Shown in pieces: positions 1-9,049 of a stretch of DNA of 64,000 bases (position 1 is the stretch's first letter; the number at the start of each line of letters is the position of its first letter). The notes under the pieces were generated by a model. That model ran no database searches. It was not told the DNA's origin and saw nothing but the letters and a program-made list of their open reading frames with translations. Made by a program: the position numbers and the translations under genes. Source of the stretch: Antonospora locustae (Eukaryota > Microsporidia); contig CM017455.1 in assembly GCA_007674295.1 (NCBI GenBank), forward strand, positions 62,001 through 126,000, read 5' to 3'.

Positions 1-214
1 CTGGAGTACTTTCAACTGCGCTAACTCGTATAGATACAAAGTCATCTGAAGGATGTGCAACTTTATATGCGCAAAATGTGCAAGAATGATTTTTAAAAAT
101 TATATCTCTTACCATATTTGCTAATGTATGTGACTCACCATGAACTACAAGTTCCATTGTATTAGCTGTGTCTTTTTCGTACTTCACCTCAACTTTTTTC
201 CCTGATTCTGCCAT
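1..214 (-). CDS. RPC19: RNA polymerase I/III common subunit AC19 (RPC19), 3' part outside window
   Basis: This is the N-terminal 71 codons of a small RNA polymerase subunit; the rest lies left of the window. The protein has the alpha-like dimerisation core shared by RPB11 and AC19, with VVHGESHTLANMVRD, then FCAYKVAHPSDD and an IRV strand. The FC-x-Y and HPS elements point to AC19, which pairs with AC40 in Pol I and Pol III, rather than RPB11 of Pol II, but the two families are close. The start is chosen at 214 because five G (five C on the coding strand, 215-219) sit directly before the ATG, the microsporidian start signal. It is divergent from the HAP5-like gene, with about 165 bp of shared promoter. 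Confidence 0.85.
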   Translation of the reverse strand, partial: MAESGKKVEVKYEKDTANTMELVVHGESHTLANMVRDIIFKNHSCTFCAYKVAHPSDDFVSIRVSAVESTP

Positions 215-379
215 GGGGGTTCCATTCTTCAATGTTTGTGAGCTTCATTTTTAAATATGCTGTATAACTCTTTTAAATACAAGTGATTGATCTATACACA
301 TCTAACATAATACAATTTCTGTACGAAACGTGGAGGTTTTGATGCTTTGTATTTTGAAACAAAAACTAAATATAGCACC

Positions 380-904
380 ATGCATATGTTAGATATGGAG
401 GACCATCGTCACCTCAATTCGCAAAGAATAGGAAGGATTGAAAAGTACTGGATATCCATGGACAATAGAGCAACAAACGAGCCTTTGGACTACAAAAACA
501 TTCATCTACCATTGGCTCGCATAAAAAGACTTATGAAGGTGGAAGAAGGTGTAAAAATGGTTGCATCCGAAGTACCTATTCTCTTTTCTAAGGTTACTGA
601 GAGTTTCATTGAGGAGCTAGCATTAAGATCATGGATCAATACAGACGAAAACAAGAGGCGTATATTGCAGAGAAGTGATATTTCGGCAGCAATTAAGACA
701 TCAGATGTGTATGACTTTTTGATATATATAGTTCCAAAAAGTTCTTCCTTGGACAGTTCATTGGGAAAGATTAGTAAGATAAATATGGTAGATACACCAA
801 AAAATATGGGCGGTGTTCCGCTTGACACTGAGTTTTCTACCGATGGTATTGTTCATAGTGGCCTTGATTTTGTAAATACATACAACAAAACAAACAACAG
901 CTGA
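380..904 (+). CDS. HAP5: CCAAT-binding factor subunit, NF-YC/HAP5-like histone-fold protein
   Basis: A 174-residue protein whose residues about 42-119 form a histone fold of the NF-YC/HAP5 type: it opens with LPLARIKRLMK, continues with VASEVPILFSKVTESFIEEL and ends with the helix RSDISAAIKTSDVYDFLIYIVP. NF-YC pairs with an NF-YB-like subunit and NF-YA to bind CCAAT boxes. DPB3/DPB4- and DRAP1-type folds are related, but the ENKRRILQRSDI stretch is closest to HAP5. The tail (about residues 120-174) is polar and unremarkable. I take the first in-frame ATG (380); further ATGs at 386 and 395 are equally possible, and no CCC signal decides between them. Confidence 0.85.
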   Translation: MHMLDMEDHRHLNSQRIGRIEKYWISMDNRATNEPLDYKNIHLPLARIKRLMKVEEGVKMVASEVPILFSKVTESFIEELALRSWINTDENKRRILQRSDISAAIKTSDVYDFLIYIVPKSSSLDSSLGKISKINMVDTPKNMGGVPLDTEFSTDGIVHSGLDFVNTYNKTNNS

Positions 905-972
905 TTTATATTTTATACTTTAGTATTATAATCTACAAAAGCCCTTTTAGTAGTTAGAAAATATCCCTCAGT

Positions 973-1329
973 ATGACAAGTTCTTTGGAGAGCACGTTTT
1001 TGAAGCATCTTGAGGTCATTTACAAAAAATACGCTAGTGTAAACGACAAAGAGGAAGAAGGTGTGGATTTGGCTCAATTAGACAAAACCACATGGAGAAA
1101 AATTCTCTATGGAACAGTAAAAACTAGAATTAACCCACCTCAATTATTTGTATTTATAAAAAAGAAAAGAAGAGGAAACATACAGACAAAAAGATACAAG
1201 TTTGTTGATACAAAACGAGAGTTTGAAAATTTGTATAGAATTCATCATGGAAACCCATCGTTAGCCGATTTATACTGGCTAATAGATAACTATTGGGTAT
1301 TTGATAATCAAAGTTTTATTAAAAGATAA
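973..1329 (+). CDS. Conserved-looking hypothetical protein, 118 aa
   Basis: I do not recognise the family. The protein is soluble-looking, with an acidic N-terminal third, a basic central patch (FIKKKRRGNIQTKRYKF) and an aromatic C-terminus (LYWLIDNYWVF). A CCCTCAGT element ends immediately before the ATG, which supports both the start and the gene being real. It lies 68 bp downstream of the HAP5-like gene on the same strand. Its stop codon overlaps the ATG of a 30-codon ORF by one base. Confidence 0.7.
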   Translation: MTSSLESTFLKHLEVIYKKYASVNDKEEEGVDLAQLDKTTWRKILYGTVKTRINPPQLFVFIKKKRRGNIQTKRYKFVDTKREFENLYRIHHGNPSLADLYWLIDNYWVFDNQSFIKR

Positions 1330-1421
1330 TGTCGCTTAAACTACTTTCATCACAAACATTATCTATACACATTCCAAAGTCAGATGATGACGCAAAAACA
1401 ACATTCACAATCCTGAATTAG
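1329..1421 (+). CDS. Possible 30-aa ORF overlapping the preceding stop
   Basis: The sequence TAATG at 1327-1331 joins the stop of the 118-aa gene to the ATG of a 30-codon ORF. The peptide is hydrophobic/serine-rich at the start and acidic in the middle, with no recognisable motif. It also overlaps the end of the convergent bZIP-like ORF by four bases. It may be 3'-untranslated sequence, a decayed C-terminal extension, or a tiny gene. No CCC element precedes it. Confidence 0.15.
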   Translation: MSLKLLSSQTLSIHIPKSDDDAKTTFTILN

Positions 1422-1735
1422 CAAATGCCTTGATAGGACCGAACGTAACATGCATGGGTTTTATCACGTGAATGGTCTGCTACAGATGATGTTTGTGATG
1501 TCCTGTCATTATAGTTAGCATAAAAGCTATTGGTTTTTAAGTTTTTGTATCTTTCTGCAATAAAAGCTCTTTTACTATTATTTAAATTTTTATAATTGCT
1601 TTCACAATTTGTATATTCTGTGCGAATTAACTCTTTAATACTTTTCCTTTTTGCTGCACACCTTAAAGCAGCAGCTCTTCTTCTTATTCTTATTTTTTGT
1701 TTTCTCTCATCCTCATCAATAATAGGACGTCTCAT
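1418..1735 (-). CDS. Small basic protein with a degenerate bZIP-like region (candidate)
   Basis: A 105-residue ORF from the first in-frame ATG. Residues 11-31 are very basic and contain RRRAAALRCAAKRK, which resembles the DNA-contacting region of ATF-type bZIP factors (A-A-x-x-C core kept), but the invariant Asn and the Arg after Cys are replaced by Arg19 and Ala27. Ten residues after that Arg position a heptad series starts: Ile37, Cys44, Leu51, Phe58, the spacing expected for a zipper. The C-terminal 35 residues are polar. There is no CCC signal and the region is AT-rich, so it could be a chance ORF or a decaying factor. It is convergent with the upstream small genes. Confidence 0.35.
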   Translation of the reverse strand: MRRPIIDEDERKQKIRIRRRAAALRCAAKRKSIKELIRTEYTNCESNYKNLNNSKRAFIAERYKNLKTNSFYANYNDRTSQTSSVADHSRDKTHACYVRSYQGIC

Positions 1736-2283
1736 AGGGTTGTGTTTTCTAATTCTTATAACTGTCAATCGCTTTATTATACAATGAAATTCTCATTTCT
1801 AAAGTAAATAATAACCATCAGTTTATTTAGAAATGGTATTTTCTATACAGTCAAAGATTATTGTGAAAAATCTGATAGAAACTATTTCCAGCTTCAGACT
1901 CAATAACGCTACCTTCATGCTCTGATTCTCTCGTAACAGTCTACTTGCGTTGATGTTCTTTGGCGTTTTGCAAAGATACTTGCAACAGCTTTCCTTAGTG
2001 CTCCATTCTTAATGTGGGGGATGTCCACATTACTCCGAATACAATCTTCTTCTAGTGTTTTTGTAATACAGAGTGAAAAATCTGTGTGAATCAATAATGC
2101 AGAATGGAAGTAAAGCATATTATTGGCATCTTAAATATAAATATTTATCTTAAAAACAAGCTCTGTGTAAAGCCAAAATATTGTTGTGAAAAGTCTGCAG
2201 AGTAGAGAAAGTTGTAGTGCTAAAAAAAAGTAAATAAATTATTATAAAAATTAAACAAAATTTTGACACAAATTACAGAATTT
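1422..2283. other. Mostly non-coding stretch; holds the 5' part of the bZIP-like ORF and repeat copy A
   Basis: Apart from the bZIP-like ORF at its left end and a dispersed-repeat copy near 1865-1925, I see no supported gene. A 7-bp stem (AATGTGG, then a 7-nt loop, then CCACATT) sits around 2011-2031. A 67-codon minus-strand ORF at 1915-2118 has no recognisable motif and no start signal. Confidence 0.5.
1862..1930. repeat. Degenerate dispersed repeat, copy A
   Basis: It contains TTCCAGC, then CAGACTCAATAA, then ATGCTCTG, matching copy B (40434-40530) in order and spacing. The match is imperfect, as expected for a decaying element. Confidence 0.5.
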
Positions 2284-2985
2284 ATGCTTGAAAGCATGTC
2301 GTCATGTTGTATAGAGTGTGGAAACTTAACAGAAAAAATATTTATTCGGAAAGTAACACATTTTCAAATAAACAGATGTAGACATTGCGGAAATTTTGTT
2401 GATAAATGTTTTGAATTAAATACCACTGCTCAGCTTATAGAGCTTTTTTTAGTGAAAGATAGAGTATTGCGTCATTTTATGTTTAATGTAAAAGTTAATA
2501 CAAGAATATTGATTTTTTATGCTATAATTCTTGTGTGGATAAAGGTAATGTTTATTATAAAAATATCACCTATTGAAGCTGATGTGAATTCCTATTATGC
2601 ATCTTTCGGTGAAGTACATATTCCTAGTATAGCATTTGTTTGTACAATTCTCATTTATATTATTATTGCAACAACAGAATGTGTATTTTATATTATTCTA
2701 ATAATTTTGACATGTTATTCTTACAAAGTAAACACAACTGCGCTTGTTAAAACAATTATATTGTCTAGTTACTTCCAAATTTTTGGATTTTTGGCAATAA
2801 TATGGAATTATCAAAATTATTGGATATATGAAGCTATATCAGATATATTAACCCTATTCGTAAATGTTAAGGCATTAGACATAATAACTAACCTAAAAAT
2901 TAAAAAGTTAGAAATTAGAATTGTTTTCTCAAAGCTGATTTCAGTGGCTCTAGGATATGTTTTGCTATCTTTGATTCACAATTAA
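2284..2985 (+). CDS. ARV1: ARV1-like ER lipid/sterol homeostasis protein
   Basis: A 233-residue membrane protein. The N-terminus is a zinc-ribbon-like ARV1 homology domain: CIECG at residues 9-13 and CRHCG at 32-36, followed by NFVDKCFE and then LVKDRVLRHFMFN, which matches the family pattern of a ribbon, a short hydrophobic link and an RHxxxN-like motif. Four or so membrane segments follow (about residues 73-93, 115-150, 158-180 and 205-225). ARV1 works in the ER and Golgi in sterol and GPI intermediate transport. The first in-frame ATG (2284) is chosen; a second at 2296 would keep the whole ribbon. No CCC signal is visible. It is shorter than yeast ARV1. Confidence 0.75.
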   Translation: MLESMSSCCIECGNLTEKIFIRKVTHFQINRCRHCGNFVDKCFELNTTAQLIELFLVKDRVLRHFMFNVKVNTRILIFYAIILVWIKVMFIIKISPIEADVNSYYASFGEVHIPSIAFVCTILIYIIIATTECVFYIILIILTCYSYKVNTTALVKTIILSSYFQIFGFLAIIWNYQNYWIYEAISDILTLFVNVKALDIITNLKIKKLEIRIVFSKLISVALGYVLLSLIHN

Positions 2986-3584
2986 ATACAAATATATCAA
3001 TCATATAAAAATTGTGATTATATATGATTAACATAGGCTGGTTATTAATTAATTATATTATAGAGTGATGCGTTATTAAGTAGAATTACATAAAATATTT
3101 AAATTAGATATTATGTAGTGGATGCATATATAATATAATAAGGAAAAATGGAAATTCAAATAACTATTTATTAGTAAAGCATATAATGTGTCTTTATACT
3201 ATGCTTATCTAACTTGAACTATCGAATATTAAAAAGTATGATATGGGCTGTAAATTTTAAAGTTTATCTAGGTATTATGGCATAACATGATGTTTCTTTC
3301 TGCTGTTTAAAATATAAAGAAGTTAAAAGCTATTACAAATACATTTGGATAAATAATATCTATTTGATACTGCACATTCTGAACAAAGATAAAATATAAC
3401 CTAAATGGCTTTGTATATAATATATCTACAAACTATCATAACAGCGTCCTATTTCTGTCATATTCTACTTTAACTATTAAACAAAAAATTTTGTGATCTA
3501 GACAATGAAAATCTAAAACATAATGTTGTTTATTACTTTTTAATATAATTTAAAATTCATAAAAAAAATTTCTAAAATAAGGGC
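2986..3584. other. Intergenic, AT-rich, nothing recognised
   Basis: About 600 bp of very AT-rich sequence with no open frame, RNA gene or repeat copy that I can support. Confidence 0.5.
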
Positions 3585-4889
3585 ATGAAAAGCAGCAGCT
3601 CAGTACTAAAAGATCACTTTAGGAAGTCTTTATATCTAACACTTCCGCATATCGTGCTACTCGCTGCAATAGCAAATCTTATGAATAGAGGCGCATTATA
3701 TACGCTTCTAAATCCAGTCAAATACATTAAGCAATCATTCAACTGCGCATTTTTTATGATTCTAGGCTCGTTTATGCTCTTCATTATTCCTGAACACACA
3801 ATGCAAATTCATAAGATATGCATACATCGCGTACTTATTATAACTTTACTTTCAAAGCTAATATTTCTGCAGTGTTTTAGTTTTATACCAAAGCTATTCT
3901 ATGTTCCTAGTAGACTGGTTATGTTCACAATAGCATTATCAACAAGCATTGCAGATATATACGAAGTGGCTTTTTCAAAAAAACACTTTGCATTCTATAC
4001 AAATTGTGGTTTAATACCAACATTTTACAGGCAGTCACCAAATATTATGGATAACACAATGAGACGGCTTTCAAGAGGAATAATGCTTGGAACATGCGCT
4101 TGCTTTATTGCAAAATTGATAATTTATAAGTTTTGCTTTATAGAAGAACATATAAGTGTATTCATGTTTCTAACCTCAAAAGATATTCTAATAATTGGTA
4201 TTCACATGTTTGCTTATTCAATATTCACAAGTACTATGCTCTTCTGTTATATCTATAATATGTCATTAACAGATGAGAGATATTTGGCAAGTATTTCAGA
4301 AGGTAACACAGAAATTAACAGGTTTTACTATCATCAACTTTCTGACAAATCCAGAAATCCGCTTGTACGAAATAAGATATTAAAAGATAAAAAAGTAATT
4401 TTATTTTTGAAAGCTTTTCTGAAAAATGAACTTGTGTGTATATCACAAGTTTTAGAAAGTATCATATCCTGTTTCGATACTGTTGAAAACAAAAAATACT
4501 ACGTTATTCCAATAATTTTATATAATAACGAAAAAGTTCCTATACAATTAATGGAAGAAGAACAAAAACAAGTGTTCAAGAAGATTAAGTCGTATAACTT
4601 TATTGAGATTTTATCAGTCAATTTTCTCATGTTTTTTCATCTTAAAAAGCTTACAAATGAGCTTTTGTACAATACTTCTTGGCTGACTGATATGGTTCTT
4701 TACATAGAAACAATGCGAAAAAATGATGATACTTTTGGATTGCTGGATGGATTCTTTCTTGATTTAAAAAAGGATTTAGATAAAATAAAAGACAGGATTC
4801 ACTTGTTAGAGGGAAAAACACGTAATACTGTGTTGTTGAATAATAGTGAAAAACTACTAACGATTATAAAAAAAATGAGTTGTTGCTAG
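3585..4889 (+). CDS. Six-TM membrane protein, possibly nucleoporin NDC1
   Basis: A 434-residue protein with six hydrophobic segments in the N-terminal half (about residues 17-35, 50-68, 80-100, 107-125, 165-185 and 195-220), followed by a soluble helical C-terminal half of about 215 residues. This layout, plus the NPLVRNKILKDKKVIL stretch just after the membrane domain, is like NDC1, the pore-membrane protein that anchors nuclear pore complexes and spindle pole bodies. Sequence identity by eye is weak, so this is an inference from architecture. GGGC directly precedes the ATG. It lies upstream of gamma-tubulin on the same strand, a suggestive neighbour for a spindle-pole protein but not evidence. 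Confidence 0.4.
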   Translation: MKSSSSVLKDHFRKSLYLTLPHIVLLAAIANLMNRGALYTLLNPVKYIKQSFNCAFFMILGSFMLFIIPEHTMQIHKICIHRVLIITLLSKLIFLQCFSFIPKLFYVPSRLVMFTIALSTSIADIYEVAFSKKHFAFYTNCGLIPTFYRQSPNIMDNTMRRLSRGIMLGTCACFIAKLIIYKFCFIEEHISVFMFLTSKDILIIGIHMFAYSIFTSTMLFCYIYNMSLTDERYLASISEGNTEINRFYYHQLSDKSRNPLVRNKILKDKKVILFLKAFLKNELVCISQVLESIISCFDTVENKKYYVIPIILYNNEKVPIQLMEEEQKQVFKKIKSYNFIEILSVNFLMFFHLKKLTNELLYNTSWLTDMVLYIETMRKNDDTFGLLDGFFLDLKKDLDKIKDRIHLLEGKTRNTVLLNNSEKLLTIIKKMSCC

Positions 4890-5083
4890 GATGTTTATTC
4901 GTAAGGAAAAAAATCACCTGCTCAAACTGCGAAATAGTAAGTACTTTATTGTAATAAGTAGTTATATTGATACCTAACATTTTGTTTGACTGACTTTTAA
5001 ATTTAATGTTGATATAATTATTATGGAACACATTTCTTAAATAAATGGAAAATATGCGTAACGCTTATGAATCTTAGCCCTTG

Positions 5084-6361
5084 ATGCGAGAAATTGTAAC
5101 ATTACAAGTTGGACAATGTGGAAATCAAATTGGAAACGAATTCTGGTCACAAATATGCAAAGAACACAACATATCTTCAGATGGATATTGTGGAAATGCA
5201 GAGTTAGATGACCGAAAGGATATTTTCTTTTACCAAGCAGACGATAATCGTTATGTTCCGCGTGCTGTACTTGCAGATCTTGAGCCTAGAGTAATAAACG
5301 CTATGCATAATGAGTTTTATAATGAAGAGAACATTTTTTTAAGCAACGATGGATGTGGTGCTGGAAATAATTGGGCGCATGGATATTGCACAGGACAAAC
5401 TATGAAAGATGATATAACAGATGCACTACAAAGAGAAATGGAAGGATGCGATCTCCTGGAATCATTCTTTTTGCTTCACAGTGTAGCAGGCGGAACTGGG
5501 TCTGGACTTGGATCTCTTCTTCTTGAGGAGATCCGTTTGCTTTTTCCCAAGAAAATTATTCAGTCTTACTCAATATTTCCAAACAATAATGAAATAAGTG
5601 ACGTTGTAGTTCAACCCTATAATTCAGTTTTATCCCTTCAGAGACTTTATCAATGCTGTGACTCTGTTGTTGTTATGGATAATGGTGCATTGGGAAAAAT
5701 AGCATTGGATACTCTTAGGATAAAATCACCAAACTATGGCCAAATTAACTTACTTATATCTACAGTCATAAGTGCATCAACTAACACAGTCAGGTTTCCA
5801 ACATATATGTTCAGCGATATCTCTTCTATAGTATCAGTAACTATCCCATACAATAGCCTGAAATTTCTGGTATCTTCTTATTCACCGTTTATTAATAAAG
5901 AAAAGAAAGTTATTAGAAAGTCAACAGTCGATGAAATACTTCGGAGATTGTACTTAGACAAAACGAGAATGGCTTATTGCGATGCGAACAGAACATATTC
6001 TTATATATCAATATTTAATATATTAAACAACGTAGAAAATATAGTGGATGCGCAGAAAGCACTGCTTAGAAGCTTCAATGTTAGCTTTGTACCCTGGATG
6101 CCACCTTTATCACATACAGTTATTGGTAGAAACATGAAGGGAAAAGTGAGTGGATTGTCTTTAGGCAACTATACTGGAATTTCTACATTATTTAGAAAAA
6201 TATGTGACCAATATGATGTTTTGAGGCAAAGAAATGCCTATATAGAGAATTATAGAAAATTTTCTAGTGATTTGGCTATATTTGATGAAGCTAGGGAATG
6301 TGTACAACATTTAATAGAGGAATATCAATCAAGTGAGTTGTCTTCGTTTAAAAACAAGTAA
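5084..6361 (+). CDS. TUBG: Gamma-tubulin
   Basis: A 425-residue tubulin. The N-terminus [16 protein letters not shown] and [20 protein letters not shown] (about residues 43-62) are gamma-type; the tubulin GTP-binding signature GGTGSGLGS is at 136-144, followed by [10 protein letters not shown]. Gamma-tubulin nucleates microtubules at the spindle pole plaque, which microsporidia embed in the nuclear envelope. CCCTTG immediately precedes the ATG at 5084. The family is usually about 450 residues, so this copy is slightly trimmed, mainly at the C-terminus and in loops. Confidence 0.97.
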   Translation: MREIVTLQVGQCGNQIGNEFWSQICKEHNISSDGYCGNAELDDRKDIFFYQADDNRYVPRAVLADLEPRVINAMHNEFYNEENIFLSNDGCGAGNNWAHGYCTGQTMKDDITDALQREMEGCDLLESFFLLHSVAGGTGSGLGSLLLEEIRLLFPKKIIQSYSIFPNNNEISDVVVQPYNSVLSLQRLYQCCDSVVVMDNGALGKIALDTLRIKSPNYGQINLLISTVISASTNTVRFPTYMFSDISSIVSVTIPYNSLKFLVSSYSPFINKEKKVIRKSTVDEILRRLYLDKTRMAYCDANRTYSYISIFNILNNVENIVDAQKALLRSFNVSFVPWMPPLSHTVIGRNMKGKVSGLSLGNYTGISTLFRKICDQYDVLRQRNAYIENYRKFSSDLAIFDEARECVQHLIEEYQSSELSSFKNK

Positions 6362-7277
6362 CATAATACATGTTATTGTTGTTTAAAATGAGTATCAAGG
6401 GAAGTAAAAACAGCTATTAATTCTACCATTATTGTTACACGTAATAGCATTTTTAATCGTTTTATTATGAAATAGACAATGATTGTTAAATATGGAACTC
6501 TCTGTGTAATTATGTTCTGTTTGTGATTTTTATATGTCATATCAGTCGATACAATTATAAGTCTTAAAAAAATATAATATTAATTATGTTTACTACTTTA
6601 GATTTTGTTTAGTTATTGGAATTATTAAATGATAAAGTATCTGCTAATTATATAAGTAAGATTTATCAATAAGACTTTATTATGATTAAATTGCACTTAA
6701 AGAGTCAAATCCTGCAAGATATTAATACCTTTCTATGGTTTAGTACTCAACTATTGTTTTCCATACTTTTACATAAATTATTTTTTTTGCCAGTTGCTTT
6801 TTGATGATATTTACTATATTAAATTGCCTAAAAGTACATCTTAATGTCACTTATAATTGCGAACACGAATGTGACAGGCAGATAAAAAGCCTAACTGTGA
6901 TACACCTCAAGAAGCTCTTCAAATGGATGAGTAAAGGCTTTTACCAAAAAAATGTCACCTAGAAAATTAACTCTTTTCCGTATTTATATCAGAATATCAA
7001 ATTACATTTTCATGACATGTTATCGCAAAAGCTTTCACACTGATGTTACTTTTCAAGCCATCAGCCAACTATATATGCGTTTAATTATTTGAATTTTAAA
7101 TTTCTTACTTTTTATTTTTATTGATGCGATATAATTTATGTTATAGTCATTGATCAATTATTATAATGAAAGATAAATGTTACAATGATGTTTACCTATG
7201 CAGCACAACTTGTAAAAATATAGAAAGTTTTTGTTGAATAATAACGTAAATAAAAACACTCCCTGGTTGACATTATA
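6362..7277. other. Long intergenic region, no gene supported
   Basis: About 900 bp, mostly very AT-rich. A stretch at roughly 6860-6960 is visibly richer in GC than its surroundings and could carry a small RNA, but I find no snRNA, snoRNA or tRNA hallmark in it. Confidence 0.4.
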
Positions 7278-7793
7278 ATGGATCCTATGGAACTTATAAA
7301 TATAGCATATCAGGAAGATGTAGAAGTTGAACCAACGGCAAACATTCCTGATATGCATCTGCTTGAGTATGATATTCAAAACTTGAAGCCTCTACAGGTT
7401 TCACGTGTTCCCTTGTACATTGCATTATCATTAAAAAAATTAAATCTTTGCAGAATAAGGCTACCGTCATTTTTAAAATATGAATATTTAGAAGAAGTAA
7501 TAAGTCTCGAACGTGAAAATGTAGGTGAATATACAAAGATTCACAAGTTTTTCTTTGAATTAAGCGATATATTGATAAAAAATGCATATAATGTTGAGAA
7601 CCCAGACAAATTACGTATATTAATACAAGAGTTAAAAGAAGCCCGGTTTCAAAAAACATATGAAGGTATGAAAGTTCTGGACGGCCATGCGTTTAATATA
7701 AATAATTTGACAGAATGGGAATTTAACGAAATTAGACACTTTGTGTTGAAAGGAAGTGAAGAAGCCGCACGGTTTAAAGAGAGCAACAAATGA
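7278..7793 (+). CDS. PSF2: GINS complex subunit PSF2
   Basis: A 171-residue protein of the PSF2 family, one of four GINS subunits that join Cdc45 and MCM2-7 to form the replicative helicase. Visible hallmarks are LLEYDIQNLKPLQVSRVPLY (residues 29-48), where the short B-domain leads into the helical A-domain, ALSLKKLNLCRIRLPSFL, and the conserved ELKEARFQK helix around residues 116-124. The length fits fungal PSF2 without its variable C-terminal tail. A CCCTGG lies about 18 nt before the ATG. Neighbours are gamma-tubulin upstream and the convergent uS12 gene downstream. Confidence 0.88.
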   Translation: MDPMELINIAYQEDVEVEPTANIPDMHLLEYDIQNLKPLQVSRVPLYIALSLKKLNLCRIRLPSFLKYEYLEEVISLERENVGEYTKIHKFFFELSDILIKNAYNVENPDKLRILIQELKEARFQKTYEGMKVLDGHAFNINNLTEWEFNEIRHFVLKGSEEAARFKESNK

Positions 7794-8468
7794 GTTTGTA
7801 ATTTGGTGTAAAAAGTTTAGAGACACAGTATCATATATCTTATTATGAGGGATTATATACCGCATAAATAAAAAATATTGTTAATCAAAAAATATGCTAG
7901 TGACTTTTCTGTATATTTTATTTATATCAAGTTTCTTATTATCCGTTTCTAAATGCTAAATTTTTTCATTTATATATTTCAGTGTGCATACATTAGACTT
8001 TCTATTCCAGTTTGCAGAGAATAAGATATATTGTACGTAAGATATTAGGCAGTTGATATTTTGTTAAGCAAAAATGCCTTTAGCTTATTGTAGAATTAAT
8101 TACATTGTAAAAAATGACTGAAACTCTGCTTCCATCTTTTAACATGTCTCACATTGTGAATTCTTATAACATCTGATATTCATTAATTCTCGTAATGACT
8201 GTTTAGTTTTAATATTATTGTGTAAATACTTTTATTAGTACAACTTACTACTGTTTAAAATTTATTTATGAGCAAAAAATCTTTAAAAATAAAAAGAAAC
8301 ATTTTTCACGTACTAAAATCACAATCCAAACTGGCAGGTTTTGACCTATATCGCTGAACGAAATAAATAAGTAATAGAAACTTATGTATCAAAAACAATT
8401 GGTTAAAAATAAATTATTATATGTTCTATGTTAAAAAAATCGGATACAATAAACATAAATTAAAAAGT
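7794..8468. other. Intergenic between convergent PSF2 and uS12
   Basis: About 675 bp of AT-rich sequence; only shared 3'-flanking sequence is evident. No open frame or repeat copy is supported. Confidence 0.5.
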
Positions 8469-8961
8469 TTATCGCGAAGGCTTATCTTTTTTGCCTCTGA
8501 AAAGGGCCAAAAGAGAAACATTCTGGACCTTACAAACCTTATATCTTATTCCCGGAATGTCACCTTTTGATCTACCCTTTTTACCAAACCCTTCCAGCGT
8601 TACAATATCATTCATATCGATATCGTTAATTGCACCATCATAAGGAACAAAAGCACTAACTTTCTTACCATTTTTTATAAGTTGAACTCTAACAGCCTTA
8701 CGAATGGCAGAGTTAGGTTGCTTGGCTTCTACTTCACTGGAATTAGTATCTGAATGTAGATCATCATTTTACAGATGTCCCTACTATTTGTCTTCATTTT
8801 ACTTACATTTTCTCTAGCACAATACCTTTTGCCTGTGGCGCTACACCAATAATATCTTGTTTGTACTTGGTACCAAGTAGACGTTTACGATATGTTGGGT
8901 CATTTCGCCTTTTGGCTTGCCTGTTTCTTTTTAGTTTCTTCGCACAATATAATCCTTTCAT
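8469..8961 (-). CDS. RPS23: Ribosomal protein uS12 (RPS23), two exons
   Basis: The protein is split: exon 1 is 8807-8961 and exon 2 is 8469-8736, joined in phase 2 to give 140 residues. Exon 1 reads into [24 protein letters not shown] and exon 2 continues with [33 protein letters not shown] and [20 protein letters not shown], the decoding-centre protein of the small ribosomal subunit. The joined length and register match other eukaryotic uS12 proteins exactly across the splice. CCCC lies 5 nt before the ATG at 8961. Without splicing the frame meets TAA inside the donor site, so retention would yield about a 52-residue fragment. Confidence 0.95.
8737..8806 (-). other. Spliceosomal intron of uS12, 70 nt
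   Basis: The intron starts with GTAAGT at 8806 and ends with TACTAATTCCAG at 8737. The branch-like TACTAAT (8742-8748) ends only five bases before the exon, leaving no room for a polypyrimidine tract, an arrangement known for microsporidian introns. It begins with an in-frame stop. Splicing restores a perfectly conserved uS12 sequence, which is strong evidence that it is real. Confidence 0.93.
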
Positions 8962-9049
8962 TCGTTGGGGTGAAAAATTTAATAAATTATATCCTTAAAA
9001 ATAAAAGGTGCTAGTAGCAGAGCTCAACGAAAAGTGGATGTAGAGTTTT

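Noticed and set aside
2011..2031. Short hairpin AATGTGG/CCACATT as a terminator or regulatory RNA
   Set aside because: A single 7-bp stem in AT-rich DNA is not enough, and eukaryotic genes do not use such terminators.
1915..2118. 67-codon minus-strand ORF
   Set aside because: Overlaps repeat copy A, has no CCC signal, no recognisable motif and mixed composition; likely chance or relict.
6860..6960. Possible snRNA or snoRNA in a less AT-rich patch
   Set aside because: No C/D, H/ACA, U6 or U2 hallmark and no convincing stem that I could find.
7294..7659. Long minus-strand ORF opposite PSF2
   Set aside because: Antisense shadow of a clearly conserved gene.
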